64,000 nt of DNA. It comes from Ariolimax columbianus. Taxonomy: Eukaryota; Mollusca; Gastropoda; Stylommatophora; Arionidae. The notes under the pieces were generated by a model. That model had not been told where the DNA came from. It ran no database searches and saw only the letters and a list, made by a program, of their open reading frames with translations. This document shows, piece after piece, positions 53,965-63,840 of this stretch; position 1 is the first letter of the stretch; each line of letters begins with the position of its first letter. Where the stretch lies: assembly GCA_036924085.1 (NCBI GenBank), contig JAVGWX010000018.1, positions 19,833,464 to 19,897,463 of the forward strand. The letters are read 5' to 3'. Both the position numbers and the translations under genes were made by a program.

Positions 53965-55014
53965 ATGGGCAACCATAAAATCAACGGAAATATTATAAGG
54001 GTCCTTGAACACCTGTATGACAAGCCGTCCAGTACAGTTCTTGTGAATGGGAGACGAGGAGACTGGTTTCGCACATCAGTTGGTGTGAGACAGAAGTGTA
54101 CACTCTCTCCAACTCTTTTCAATATATTCCTTGAAGGAATTATAAGTGAGGCACTTGGAGGTCACGTTGGTACTGTCAAGATAGGGGGCCGAACGATTAC
54201 CAACCTTAGTATTGCAGATGATATCGACGGGTTGGCGGGTTCAGAAGCAGAACTCCAGGAATGGGTCAGAAGGCTCGATGAAACAGCTCTTGACTATGGT
54301 ATGGAGATAAACGCTGGAAAGACAAAATTAATGACCAACAACGCCACGGGCTTCAACAGCAGGATAAAAGCTAATAGCCAGGACCTCGAAGTGGTTGACC
54401 GTCTTAAATATCTGGGGTCGATTGTCAGTGATGAAGGATCAAAATGTGAGGTGTTGGATAGAATAGCACAGACAATAGCGGCGCTTGCACGGCTTAACAA
54501 AATCTGGCAAGATAAATGGTTAGCACTATGCACACAAATCAGATTAATGCGTACACTGGTCCTGTCAATATCCCTCAATGCTTGTGAGGAATGGACAGTT
54601 ACAGCTGACCTTCAACGAAGGATACAGGCCTTGGAGATGAGATGTTTCCGAAGACTTTTAAACGTCACGTTCAAAGATCGAGTTACAAACGAGGAAATAC
54701 GAGATAGAATTACAACAGCAATAGGGCCTTTCGAAGACCTCTTGGCAACTGTCAAAAGAAGGACACTCGCTTGGTACGGTCACATATCGAGATCAAATGG
54801 TCTTGCAAATACAATCCTCCACGGAAAGGTGCATGGCAGACGACGAAGAGGCCGTCCCAAAAAGAGATGGGAGGACAATATAAAAGAATGGACCAATCTC
54901 CGACCAGAAGATTCCCAGGCACCGGCATCTGCCAGAGAAGGATGGCGTGCTGTTGTGGGGATGTCTTCATGTGTGCCCCAACGACCCCACTGGTTACAGG
55001 ATGACCTGACCTGA
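53965..55014 (+). CDS. LINE-D RT, palm to C-terminus (349 codons)
   Basis: Starts within the second copy of the duplicated region. ILEGIISEALGG precedes IADD (residues 83-86, the usual Y/F replaced by I), then MEINAGKTKLMTNNA, VDRLKYLGSIVSDEG, RRLLNVTFKDRVTNEEIRDR, WYGHISRSNGL and RGRPKKRWEDNIKEW. The ATG is internal to the ancestral ORF, so this is an element remnant and not a host gene. Long open frame, so a young copy; paralogue at 31.98-32.52 kb. Confidence 0.8.
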   Translation: MGNHKINGNIIRVLEHLYDKPSSTVLVNGRRGDWFRTSVGVRQKCTLSPTLFNIFLEGIISEALGGHVGTVKIGGRTITNLSIADDIDGLAGSEAELQEWVRRLDETALDYGMEINAGKTKLMTNNATGFNSRIKANSQDLEVVDRLKYLGSIVSDEGSKCEVLDRIAQTIAALARLNKIWQDKWLALCTQIRLMRTLVLSISLNACEEWTVTADLQRRIQALEMRCFRRLLNVTFKDRVTNEEIRDRITTAIGPFEDLLATVKRRTLAWYGHISRSNGLANTILHGKVHGRRRRGRPKKRWEDNIKEWTNLRPEDSQAPASAREGWRAVVGMSSCVPQRPHWLQDDLT

Positions 55015-55016
55015 CC

Positions 55017-55305
55017 TGACAAATTAAATATCATAGCGACATTTGTTCCCATTGCTGACCTTTACAAGTAGAATTTATTTGGCTAAGGAATAAAGGTCAA
55101 TTTCTTTTGCAGTCGCCACATATTACACAAACTAAGGTTTTTATTTATACCTCAGATTGAAAAAAAAAAAACACCATTACCGCTTAGTGCGCGCACACTT
55201 CATGAGTACAAACACAAACATAATTCGGTAAGTCTATCTTGAGGTCACGTTGATTGGTAGATTGCTTGCGTCTGTTTATGTGTGCGCTTGAAACATCCGT
55301 GCCAA
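55017..55305. other. Stretch without a supported gene
   Basis: No gene or repeat recognised between the LINE-D tail and the minisatellite. Confidence 0.3.
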
Positions 55306-55309
55306 ATAA

Positions 55310-55625
55310 GGGACACCACTGTGACAAATAAGGGACACCATTGTGATAAATAAAGGACACCATCGTGACAAATAAGGGGCACCACCGTGACAAATAAGGG
55401 ACACCACCGTGACAAATAAAGGACACCACCGTGACAAATAAGGGACACCATCGTGACAAATAAGGGACACCATCGTGACAAATAAGGGACACCACCGTGA
55501 CAAAGAAGGGACACCATCGTGACAAATAAGGGACACCACCGTGACAAATAAGGGACACCACCGTGACAAATAAGGGACACCACCGTGACAAATAAGGGAC
55601 ACCACCGTGACAGATAAGGGACGCA
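55310..55625. repeat. 22-bp minisatellite open in three frames
   Basis: About 14 copies of AAATAAGGGACACCACCGTG plus AC. Since 22 is not a multiple of three and the minus strand of the unit has no stop in any phase, all three minus frames stay open with a 22-residue period (VSLICHGGVPYLSRWCPLFV). The apparent 99-155 codon proteins are artefacts. Confidence 0.92.
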
Positions 55626-55799
55626 ACCATAGTATTATTAATAATATTCACAATTGTTTCTGTCGCTACACCAATGTAATGCCGGAGTTATAGACTAATG
55701 GTCATCTGTCATACGACATTTGTCCCATTGCTGGGGTAGTCGAGAGGTTTTGATGGCTGAGGACTACAGACCGCTTCGCCACTGCTGTCGCCACGTCGT

Positions 55800-55925
55800 G
55801 TGTTGGCTATGTTTGTTTATTTCACCCCCAAAAAAAAACAACCAATACCATACCGAGGATTCAAACTGCTTCTATCCTTGTCGGCAGCCAGGCATCAAAA
55901 CCATTCGGCCATGCGCTCCTCGTGT
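55800..55925 (-). mobile_element. tRNA-like SINE head, minus strand
   Basis: Minus strand GAGCGCATGGCCGAATGGTT (box A) and GCAGTTTGAATCCTCGG (box B), then a T-rich stretch. A decayed head or a short SINE; not a working tRNA. Confidence 0.45.
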
Positions 55926-56047
55926 TAGACTAAGGGTGTTCGGCTTTAATCGGAGAGCGGGGAAGTGCTTGTTATATTAGTTAGCCTCCTTATGTTATGT
56001 GGATTACATTTTTTTTTTAAATTTGTTGTAATGCTTTTACGTTCTAG

Positions 56048-56240
56048 CCAAACTTTGTGGTCTCATGGTAAGACGTCGGCTCCAGGTGCTGGAGGTCACG
56101 AGGTCAAATCACGGCAGAGGCTGGTATTTTTCACGTTGACTATCTGGTACTTATCTGAATCTCTGGGTATTAGAGATCGTATGCCCGTGTGCAGTGTCGT
56201 GCACGTTAAAAATCTTTCGACAGTTGGAAATCGAAAAAGT
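56048..56240 (+). mobile_element. tRNA-like SINE, plus strand
   Basis: GTGGTCTCATGGTAAGACG (box A), GAGGTCAAATCACGG (box B), then GCACGTTAAAAATCTTTCGA, a phrase common in animal SINE bodies. No second copy in the window. Confidence 0.45.
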
Positions 56241-56810
56241 AGGCTTAAAGGTCGCTATCCGACAAAAATTCTAAATTATGTTTAGAATCTACACAATTTA
56301 TTACAGGAACTTCGCCGGTGCAACACATTCGTATAATGTACTGAGATTCTACCAAAATTATGGAGAAGAACAGAACACTGATGTGTTAAACCCCAGCCTA
56401 CTGTATATACAGGCTGACTCGCAGATAAATCCTTTAGAAACGTCACATTCCACTGCTGACTAAATAACGAAACTTACAGGAATCAACTATCAGTGCAACT
56501 ATTTTAGCATGTTCGGGTAACAAAGATGGAAATGTAGTTGGTTTCAGGGCAGAATTCTGTGAAAGGATCACTCTCAACAGTGATTTGTTGTGTTTTATAT
56601 CTTGATTTTGTTGTATGATTGATTTTAACCTTAGCACAACATGAGTTCCGTTATTTAGTTACCAGTGGAATTTGACGTTTCGATGGCTTTTCCTGATGAT
56701 TCAGTCGGTCTATCTAAAGTAAGACAGAGTTTAATTCTAAAGAAGGCCAGGGTTAAACCGTGTGCAATGATAGTGATTCTTTGACTAAACTAAACTAAAC
56801 TAAACTAAAC
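56241..56810. other. Stretch without a supported gene
   Basis: Short frames only; a TAAAC microrepeat at 56783-56808. Confidence 0.4.
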
Positions 56811-56814
56811 AAAC

Positions 56815-57110
56815 AAAGACGATACATGGACTCTAGCAAATTAGGATGAAAAAAGGTTTGGAGCGTTTTAAATGTGGAGCTACGGCAGAAGGGAAACGTG
56901 AGAAAGAACTCGACAAAAAGAAGATCCAATGAAAAAGTCCGCACTGAGGAAGGTACACAAAGACACATATTGAAAATGATACAAAAACAAAGATTGAGTT
57001 GACTGGGACATAATATGCGACACGAAAGTCTTCTCCAGAAGATACTAGACTGCAAGATCCAGGGGTATAGAGGAAGGGGGCGATCAAGACTCACTTTGAC
57101 ATCTCAGACA
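56815..57110 (+). pseudogene. LINE-E RT C-terminal fragment
   Basis: DDTWTLAN, ELDKKKIQ, RTEEGTQRHILKMIQKQRLS-like text, then LGHNMRHESLLQKILDCKIQ, GYRGRGRSRLTL. Better preserved sister of 20.76-21.06 kb. The LINE-A copy at 57.16 kb begins shortly downstream. Confidence 0.7.
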
Positions 57111-57150
57111 TTACAGTCTGCAATCTCACCTGATATTAACCCGTATGAAC

Positions 57151-57975
57151 ACGTGTCGCAAGCATGGACTGGACCCATACATACACCGACGGCTCTGTAA
57201 CAAACACAACACAGAACGGAGGGGCAGGGGTATTCCTGAGCCTACCAAATGGTAGAAAAATAACACTGTCAGTTGCAACTGGAAAATTCTCAAGCAATTT
57301 CAGAGCGGAGGCAGAGGCACTGAGGGCTGCAGTAGAAGTAATGCTGACAGGCAAAAGAAATGAAAGCCAGATAGTCCTGTTTATAGATGCCCTGGCCGTA
57401 GTCACAGCACTAAAAACCCAGAAAAATACTGAACTTAATGATTTAAGAGCAGTACTCTGTCAGCTATACCAGCAGTCCGCACCAACAAGAGTAGTGGTGC
57501 AGTGGGTTCCATCCCACAGTAACATCCAAGGCAACGAGGAGGCAGACAGACTGGCAAAAAAAGGTGCAAGACTACCACAACCAGATTCTAGTGACCTACG
57601 AAGAGTTCAAAAGGCTTATTAGGGCCAGATACATGGCCAAATGGGAAACAGAACATACTGGCTACACAAAAGATGATGCCTATTACCAGTTGAACAGAAG
57701 AGAGCAGGTGGTGGTCTTCAGACTCCGCACAGGCCACAACAGACTGAGGTACCATCTATTCAATAAACTGAAGATAGGTGGCACTGACGAATGCACTTGT
57801 GGTACCGGGAAAATGACCGCTGAACATCTGCTACAAAACTGCCCGACATACGAGGACCAGAGAAAGCACATGTGGCCATCACCAGTGGCAACACTAGACA
57901 AGCTCTATGGCAGTGTCGACAGCCTCAGGATGACCGCTGCTTTTTTCAAAAAAATAGAAGTTGACGTTTGACAGC

Positions 57976-58007
<32 letters not shown>

Positions 58008-58078
58008 AAGAAGAAGAAGAAGAAGAAGAAGAAGAAGAGGAGGAAAAAGAAGAAGAAGAAGAAGAAGAAGACGTGTCG
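57151..58078 (+). mobile_element. LINE-A RNase H-to-tail copy, 8-bp TSD, long GAA tail
   Basis: ACGTGTCG at 57151-57158 and 58071-58078. It encodes an intact RNase H start WTHTYTDGSVTNTTQNGG, FRAEAEALRAAVEVM, LFIDALAVVTAL and GNEEADRLAKKG (57164-57622). One frameshift follows, then the knuckle ORF 57564-57971 with ECTCGTG and AEHLLQNC. The tail is about 95 bp of GAA repeats (57978-58070). This is the only LINE-A copy here with the first catalytic Asp. Confidence 0.92.
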
Positions 58079-58649
58079 GATGATCTGAACAAAAGTGTCA
58101 GGCATGGTATGAACAATGTCAATGAAGTGGAAAGGGCACTCATTGCAGAATAGAACGCCATACCCTACACATTGTTCGTAACACTCTACAGTAGCATGAG
58201 ACGCCGATGCCAAGCATGTATTGATGAATGTGACTTCATGACAGTGAGTGTGACTTTTTGTTGTTACACATAAGGTTTACAACTGCTTAGGGGCCGCCTC
58301 TGAATTTATCATGCAAATGTGGGTTAGTAAATGGTTCAAACATGTAAAATAAGTAGTTTCAGTTATTTAAAATTCAGCACAACGAGTTGGGGGTTAATAA
58401 AAATAAAGCGACGCGTTTTTAATGATTGCTGGCCTGTAGCCATGACGACTGATGACATTTTTTCAGCGCAGTAACTTATTACCTCGAATTACTGGTTTCG
58501 CCTTCGAAATTCCTCGTCATATTCAATTTTAGCCTGTGGTAACCACGGACGTGCTGATTGCCTGGATCACGTGCTCTATTTATTACCTTGAAACACGCAT
58601 TTATACAACCGTATCGTAACAGTTACGGACAATCCAACCAAAACTAACG
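58079..58649. other. Possible upstream region of the 58.65-kb gene
   Basis: No coding frame. TATTTATTACC (about 58577) and TTTATAC (about 58600) lie 50-75 bp before the ATG and could serve as core promoter sequences; this is a guess from position only. Confidence 0.25.
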
Positions 58650-58734
58650 ATGGAGTTGAAAGGTTGTTTTCCATGCTGGGCATCTGTTCTCTCTGCAATC
58701 ATGCTCTGCTGCGTACGTAATGGAAGCAATGCAG
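58650..58734 (+). CDS. Candidate secreted protein, exon 1 (signal peptide)
   Basis: ATG in context AACGATGG opens MELKGCFPCWASVLSAIMLC, CVRNGSNA, a short N-region, hydrophobic core and small residues before a likely cleavage point (SNA). GCAG|GTAACA is a fair donor at 58734/58735. Length 85 nt leaves phase 1, which matches the exon at 60788 exactly. The family is unknown. Confidence 0.55.
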
Positions 58735-59039
58735 GTAACACCGTGTTATTTTACATTTACTGTAAGAACTTCTTTGTGAACTTGAATATATTTAAAGAAA
58801 GTGTTGGCTAGCCTAAGACAATTTATATTGTCCATATTGCTTGTCCACGAATGGCAATGGTGCTGATTGCTTGTTGGTTCTTTGCTTCTTGTATTCTGTA
58901 CTGCTTCCATGTAATGGTTTCCAGGTATTTTATGTGTGTGCACTTTTAATCTTCTCACCTTATCTGTACAACATATATGCGGAATATATAATGTGAAATG
59001 TTCAAGAAGACGAGAACATTGAAAGTTTCAACGCATTTA

Positions 59040-59840
59040 CGATTGGGTGGGTACGAGATTCCATAGTTTCGATACGCAGACGACACAGTGATACTATCAA
59101 GAAGTACAGAAGGGCTAGAGCAGCTAATGTCAGGCGTAAATGGACATAGTAAAGATCAAAGCCTGTTTATAAACAGAAATAAAACAAAGATAATGACCAC
59201 TGACAAGACACAATGTCAGCATAAATTTACAGTGGGCGGTGAGGAAATAGATCAGGTCACATCTTTTGAGTATCTGGGCTCCAGAATTGACAAAAATGGC
59301 GACTGCTCGAAAGAAATCAGAAGAAGACTATCAATGCAGAGACTGAACAGCCTGAAGAAGTTATGGCAAAGCACCAACAAAATGATAAAAGTAAAAGTCT
59401 TGAGAGCCTGTGTTTTTCCTGTGGTAGCCTATGGCTGTGAATCATGGACGATTACCAAAACTTCCAGACAAAGAATCGAATCCTTCAAGTCAAAATGTTA
59501 CAGAAAGATCCTCAGAATACCCTGGACAGAGAAAAGAACAAATGTAGACATTCGGCAAGAGTTGAGCATAGAGGAGAACTGGTTTATCAATTCCATTTTA
59601 GCTAGAAAATGCAAATACTTTGGTCACATCAAGAGACACAAAGGTCTCGAGAGAAAAGTGATGGAAGGTATGGTGCCTGGCAAAAGAGGAAGTGGTAGAC
59701 CAAGAAGTCGATGGCACCAAGATATCCAGGAATGCCTGGGTATGACTGTGGCGGAGGCTGGAGTTCTGGCAAAGGAACGTGTTTCTTTCAGACAGACTGT
59801 GATGGGAGCGACGTTCTATAATGTGCATGCTACATGATGA
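59040..59840 (+). pseudogene. LINE-F RT palm-to-C-terminus fragment
   Basis: FRYADDTVILSRSTEGLEQL holds the catalytic YADD (about 59071-59084). The 249-codon frame 59088-59837 continues with FEYLGSRIDKNGDCSKEIRR, VVAYGCESWTITKTSRQRIE, DIRQELSIEENWFINSILAR, GSGRPRSRWHQDIQEC and RQTVMGATFYN. Intact frame after a 5' truncation, so fairly young. It lies in the intron of the candidate secreted gene. Paralogue: 47.2-47.8 kb. Confidence 0.88.
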
Positions 59841-60084
59841 CGACAGACTTTTAATGGTTATAATGGGTGCGCTTTATTTTGTCAAAGTTGGATTATGCTG
59901 CCTTGGACCAGACTGCGTTGCCATATTCCAAGACTGGTCTAACTCTGAATGTGTATAATTTATGTAAGGTGATTTTATCAGCTGCCCATGTGGTACAGCT
60001 AATTTCTTCAAAATGGACAAACGCAGTCTTGCCACCAGCTATGTCCTTTGAATTTGAGTTTTCCAAATCAGACTTTGGTCTAGG

Positions 60085-60475
60085 GTAACTTTTAAGTACG
60101 TTAGGGTTTCTTCCTGGAGTATCGCTTGTCCATAAAGATCGGGTTTCTTCCTGGAGTATCACTTGTCCATAAAGTTAGGGTTTCTTCCTGGAGTATCACT
60201 TGTCCATAAAGTTAGGGTTTTTGCTGGAATATCACTTGTCCATAAAGTTGAGGTTTCTTCCTGTAGTATCACTTGTCCATAAAGTTGGGCTTTTTTCCTG
60301 GAGTATCACTTGTCCATAAAGTTGGGCTGTTTTCCTTGAGTATCACTTGTCTATAAAGTTTAGTTTTCTTCCTGGTGAATAGCTTGTCCATAAGGTTGGG
60401 GTTTCTTTCTAGCGTATCACTTGTCTATAAAGTTGGGGTACTTCCTCACGTATCACTTGTTCATTACTTTGCGGT
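60085..60475. repeat. 37-bp minisatellite
   Basis: GGGTTTCTTC recurs at 60141 and 60178 (37-bp period), about ten imperfect copies of TTCTTCCTGGAGTATCACTT plus GTCCATAAAGTT. Confidence 0.88.
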
Positions 60476-60787
60476 TTCTTCAGTAGCAAAACGTAATGAT
60501 AATTTTATGGTAAGTTGAGTCATGAACATAAAACGGTACACTTAACGATGTTTTGAAGATTTAATTTTTAAATTTGTTAATGTACTGGAAGATTCCTCCC
60601 CATCGAATATTAGGCAATAATAGCAATGAAACGAATGTTTTATTTTGTTCTTGTTAACCATCTGTATTTTAATTACCACTTTAAGAAGAAGACGAAGACG
60701 AAGACCAGAGTTCCATTAATTAATGTATTGTAATGTTCATTACTTATCCGATTTTTTAATATGTCATCCATTGCAATCGTTGTACAG

Positions 60788-61104
60788 GATTGGTGTCGCG
60801 GACGAATCCCTGCTTGGAATACTTCACCTGCATATCTCCAGTCAGTATTGCAACAACACGCATCATTACAGCTCTGTTCAGCTTCAACTTCTACAGATTT
60901 GCAGACGGGGATTTCCTCTTGGATATCTGCCAGGAACTCAGCGAGATTGGCTATTGCGGGAACCTGTTGAGGAGATGCAGGATTGAAGAATGGCAGCAGG
61001 CAGCTTACTTCCAGAACTCGGACGTGGAGTTGGCCCAATGGGTGTGTTTCAACAAAGACAAGTTTCAGGCTCAAGCTGATTGTTGGGACGATCCATTCTT
61101 GTGA
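60788..61104 (+). CDS. Candidate secreted protein, exon 2
   Basis: After TTGTACAG (60787) the phase carried from exon 1 (one nt) gives G then LVSRTNPCLEYFTCISPVSI, FYRFADGDFLLDICQELSEI, GYCGNLLRRCRIEEW, AQWVCFNKDKFQAQADCWDD, PFL. Eight cysteines lie in about 104 residues. The frame ends at TGA (61102-61104), but a strong donor GTGAGT starts at 61101, so the coding exon may end at 61100 and continue beyond. No known domain was recognised. Two other plus frames are also partly open, so the choice rests on length and phase match. Confidence 0.5.
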
Positions 61105-61740
61105 GTGATTTATATTATAAAATGTTAGAAAAGTGTATCTGTCCTGGGAAAATGTATGATTGACGGCTATATTAGCTAGCGCGGCGATTTGCGACCAATC
61201 AAAGTTTTGTTATTAGTAGGCTGAACGACGTCATCGAAACATATGTAGAAAAAACAAGCTAACAGTCATTAACATCACATACAGGTTTAAGTATTTCCGT
61301 AACAGACATTGTTGTCGGGGAGGAAGTGTTAGAGACCTCATTGCACAGGCTGTCTTCCTCGCCACTGTCTTAGCTCCCATATTAAAACCACACCAAGGTT
61401 AAAAAAAAACACACATCTTTGTCAAAGTCCAAGGCAATAGGTTCAACAACTGGGGGTTTAGGAAAGAAAGTAAAAATGGACAGAACTCACACCCTGCTAC
61501 ATGAAGACCACCACAATCTAACATATCTAGATAGGTGCTGGATTAGAACACTTAGGGGAAGAAGAGATCGAGGAGGTCACAAACGGCTGACAGAGGTGAC
61601 CACTGCAGCTTGGGTCTCATGAGCTGGCCTCGAGATGACGGTCCAAAATATTAATTAATGAAGCTCAACTCAACCACTGCAGTCCTTCATTTCAATTGGA
61701 GTTTTAATAACTAAGTCGACCGTATAGCAGATGTTACTAT
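61105..61740. other. Stretch without a supported gene
   Basis: A 67-codon frame at 61419-61622 has no recognisable domain. A further exon of the gene above could lie here but could not be identified. Confidence 0.35.
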
Positions 61741-61744
61741 AAGC

Positions 61745-62070
61745 TGAGTTATAAGAGGAAAGAATCTTTTTAATGGCCTACTGTGTCTAGAAGAGAGAAG
61801 AATTCTAAGTGCCTTAATACAGATTTATAAGATAATCAACGAAAAAGATCAATTAGATTATAACAAGTTTTTTCTTACAAAATTAAATCACCTACAAGAA
61901 CAAGCGGACTCGGATAAATTAACTAAAGAAAGGTCCACATTAGATATTAGGAAATATTTTTTGTAGGTAGTCAGAGAGTGTGGAATACATGGAATACATT
62001 CCTACAGGAAATATTGGAGTCAGGGTCAATTAATGCATTTAAGAATAGATTGGTGGACATAGTTTTAAGA
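61745..62070 (+). pseudogene. CR1-like RT C-terminal fragment, plus strand
   Basis: RRILSALIQIYKIINEKDQL, DYNKFFLTKLNHLQEQ, KERSTLDIRKYFL, then shifted VECIPTGNIGVRVN and NAFKNRLVD. Parallel to 43.0-43.5 kb (IQVYKMIRGTDKLDYNKVF). Decayed. Confidence 0.75.
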
Positions 62071-62456
62071 TCAAGTCAATGTAAAATAAACTAGTTGTAT
62101 ACTGACTGCAGAGTCTTCTAAACCGGTATAAAGTCATTAGGTTATGTACTTCTATGGGCCAGATCTCCGTATACAGACTTTACCAGATACATTTACCGAT
62201 GTCTTGTCTTCCCTAACAGAGTCAGCTATCCATTACATCCACAGCTCTAAAACAGACATACATAACGAATAGAGCCGCAGAGTGATTTAACGCTGCTCGC
62301 TGACCCACTCTGGACGGGTTTCGTATCACATCCGTCTTTGTTTTAAACGGTCTGCTGAGGTAACTATGAGTCTGAGAATAATGTTTCCATCAGAGGTGAC
62401 GTCATCATGCGTATATTACGTATATTCATTTGGTGCAGTTAGGTCCGGTTTTATTT
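62071..62456. other. Stretch without a supported gene
   Basis: Only short frames were seen between the CR1-like relic and the LINE-A copy; nothing recognised. Confidence 0.3.
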
Positions 62457-62851
62457 GAACACGCCTCTGCCAGATACATGACCAAATGGGAAACCGAACA
62501 TACTGGTTACACCAAAAACGATGCCTATTACCAGTTGAACAGAAGAGAGCAGGTCGTTGTCTTCAGACTTCGCACTGGCCACAATAGACTGAGGTACCAC
62601 CTATTCAACAAATTGAAGATAGGTGGTACAGACGAATGTCCGTGCGGTACCGGTAAAATGACCGCTGAACATCTGCTGCAGAACTGCCCGACATACGAGG
62701 ATCAGAGAGAGCAGATGTGGCCATCACCAGTGGAACCGCAAGACAAGCTCTATGGCAGTGTCGACAGCCTCAGGATGACCGCCGCTTTTTTCGAAAAAAT
62801 AATGGTTACTGTCTGACTGCGTACGAAGAAGAAGAAGAAGAACACGCCTCT
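62457..62851 (+). mobile_element. LINE-A 3' fragment with 12-bp TSD
   Basis: GAACACGCCTCT at 62457-62468 and 62840-62851. The frame reads ARYMTKWETEHTGYTKNDAY, VVFRLRTGHNRLRYHLFNKL, TDECPCGTGKMTAEHLLQNC and FFEKIMVTV stop, then GAA tail. It is closest to the 9-kb copy (same EKIMVTV end and CCGCAAGACAAGC-type text), so it is likely from the same source lineage. Confidence 0.92.
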
Positions 62852-63365
62852 TATAAGGCTTAGACAAAATCCCCAACAAATCACCCTGACGGCAGTCTGC
62901 AGTGAGATGACCTTGACTTTTATTGACACGTAAAGGCAGTCTACATGCTTCAAAGTTTCAATGTCCTGTGTAACCTTTCTTCCATTTTTTTAAACATTAC
63001 AACAGCTCTCACAATATGTCTATGTTATTTATTTTTCTATCGTAACTTTTTTTATTTCAATCAATCAATCAATCAATCCCAACGTTTGATATGTCCTCAA
63101 CAACTACTCGCTCAACCACCTGTCATGCTTCAACATTTCCAGCTCTTCCCCCCCCCCTATTCCCCCCATCTCCCCACCCCCACCCCACCCACGATCTTCC
63201 TGCCCTTTTTACGACTTCCTTTCTCCACGAGTGTTTAGGTCTGTCCCTATTTTTCTTGCTCTGAGGATTCCAGAACAATGACTGTCTGGTAATGTTATAA
63301 GCTGGTTTCCGTAATTGGAATCAGCTGTTACAAAGAAGCACATAACCTTCCTCCGAGTGGGACCA
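62852..63365. other. Stretch with simple repeats, no gene
   Basis: (AATC)n at 63058-63078 and C-rich runs at 63149-63193; no domain. Confidence 0.5.
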
Positions 63366-63387
63366 GATTTATTTCTTTTCTTCATTC

Positions 63388-63605
63388 ATCCTCAGATCAA
63401 GATCCTAGCCTCTCTTACATCCTCAGATCCAGATCCTAGCCTCTCTTACATCCTCAGATGAAGGTCCTGACATTTCTTGCATTCTTAGATCAAGGTCCTG
63501 GCTTCTTTTTCATCCTCAGATCAAGGTCATGGCTTCTCTTACATCCTCAGATCAAGGTCCTGGCTTTTCTTACATCCTCAGATCAAGATACTGGCTTCTC
63601 TTATA
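63388..63605. repeat. 31-bp minisatellite
   Basis: CTCAGATC recurs at 63391 and 63422 (31-bp period), about seven copies of CATCCTCAGATCAAGGTCCT plus GGCTTCTCTTA. Confidence 0.88.
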
Positions 63606-63840
63606 AATGACACCGTTGTTTGTAAGGCTGTATTATCTCCATACAGATGTTGTCTCATGTATGTCTCGCGAGACCAGTATTGTTCTCTCTTCCTGCGTGA
63701 GTGTGCAGCGTTGCAGGATGTGTTCCATGTGCATGTTATGCTCCTCACATGGGCATCTGTCATCCATCCTAATTCTCATTATGTTGCAAAGATGGCCCTT
63801 GAGTCTGTTATGCGCAATTCTCAGTTTGTAGATAAACACC
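63606..63840 (-). pseudogene. LINE C-terminal zinc-knuckle fragment
   Basis: Minus strand: FIYKLRIAHNRLKGHLCNIM, RIRMDDRCPCEEHNMHMEHI, LQRCTLTQEER, then, shifted, LYGDNTALQTT. The CPC...EHILQ.C knuckle after R..HNRL..H matches the layout of LINE-A/B but with low identity, so a third GAA-type or related family. Confidence 0.75.

Larger units (their letters stand above)
53300..55016 (+). mobile_element. LINE-D 5'-truncated copy with (TGACC)n tail
   Basis: Begins in the RT fingers (KEEVTAAVKTLRRGKAAGVD at about 53315) and runs to the C-terminus, ending ACCTGACCTGACCTGAC. A 182-bp internal tandem duplication (53655-53836 and 53837 on) repeats the motif A region. The short-repeat tail and gene order suggest an RTE-like clade. 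Confidence 0.85.

Noticed and set aside
55184..55651. Cys/Trp-rich minus-strand proteins of 112-155 codons
   Set aside because: All three frames read the same 22-bp tandem unit; no signal peptide or non-repeat part.
57905..58213. Poly-Phe/Ser minus-strand proteins
   Set aside because: Translation of the GAA tail of a LINE-A copy.
60673..61074. 133-codon minus-strand frame opposite exon 2
   Set aside because: The plus-strand frame is phase-compatible with a signal-peptide exon and has splice sites; the minus frame has neither.
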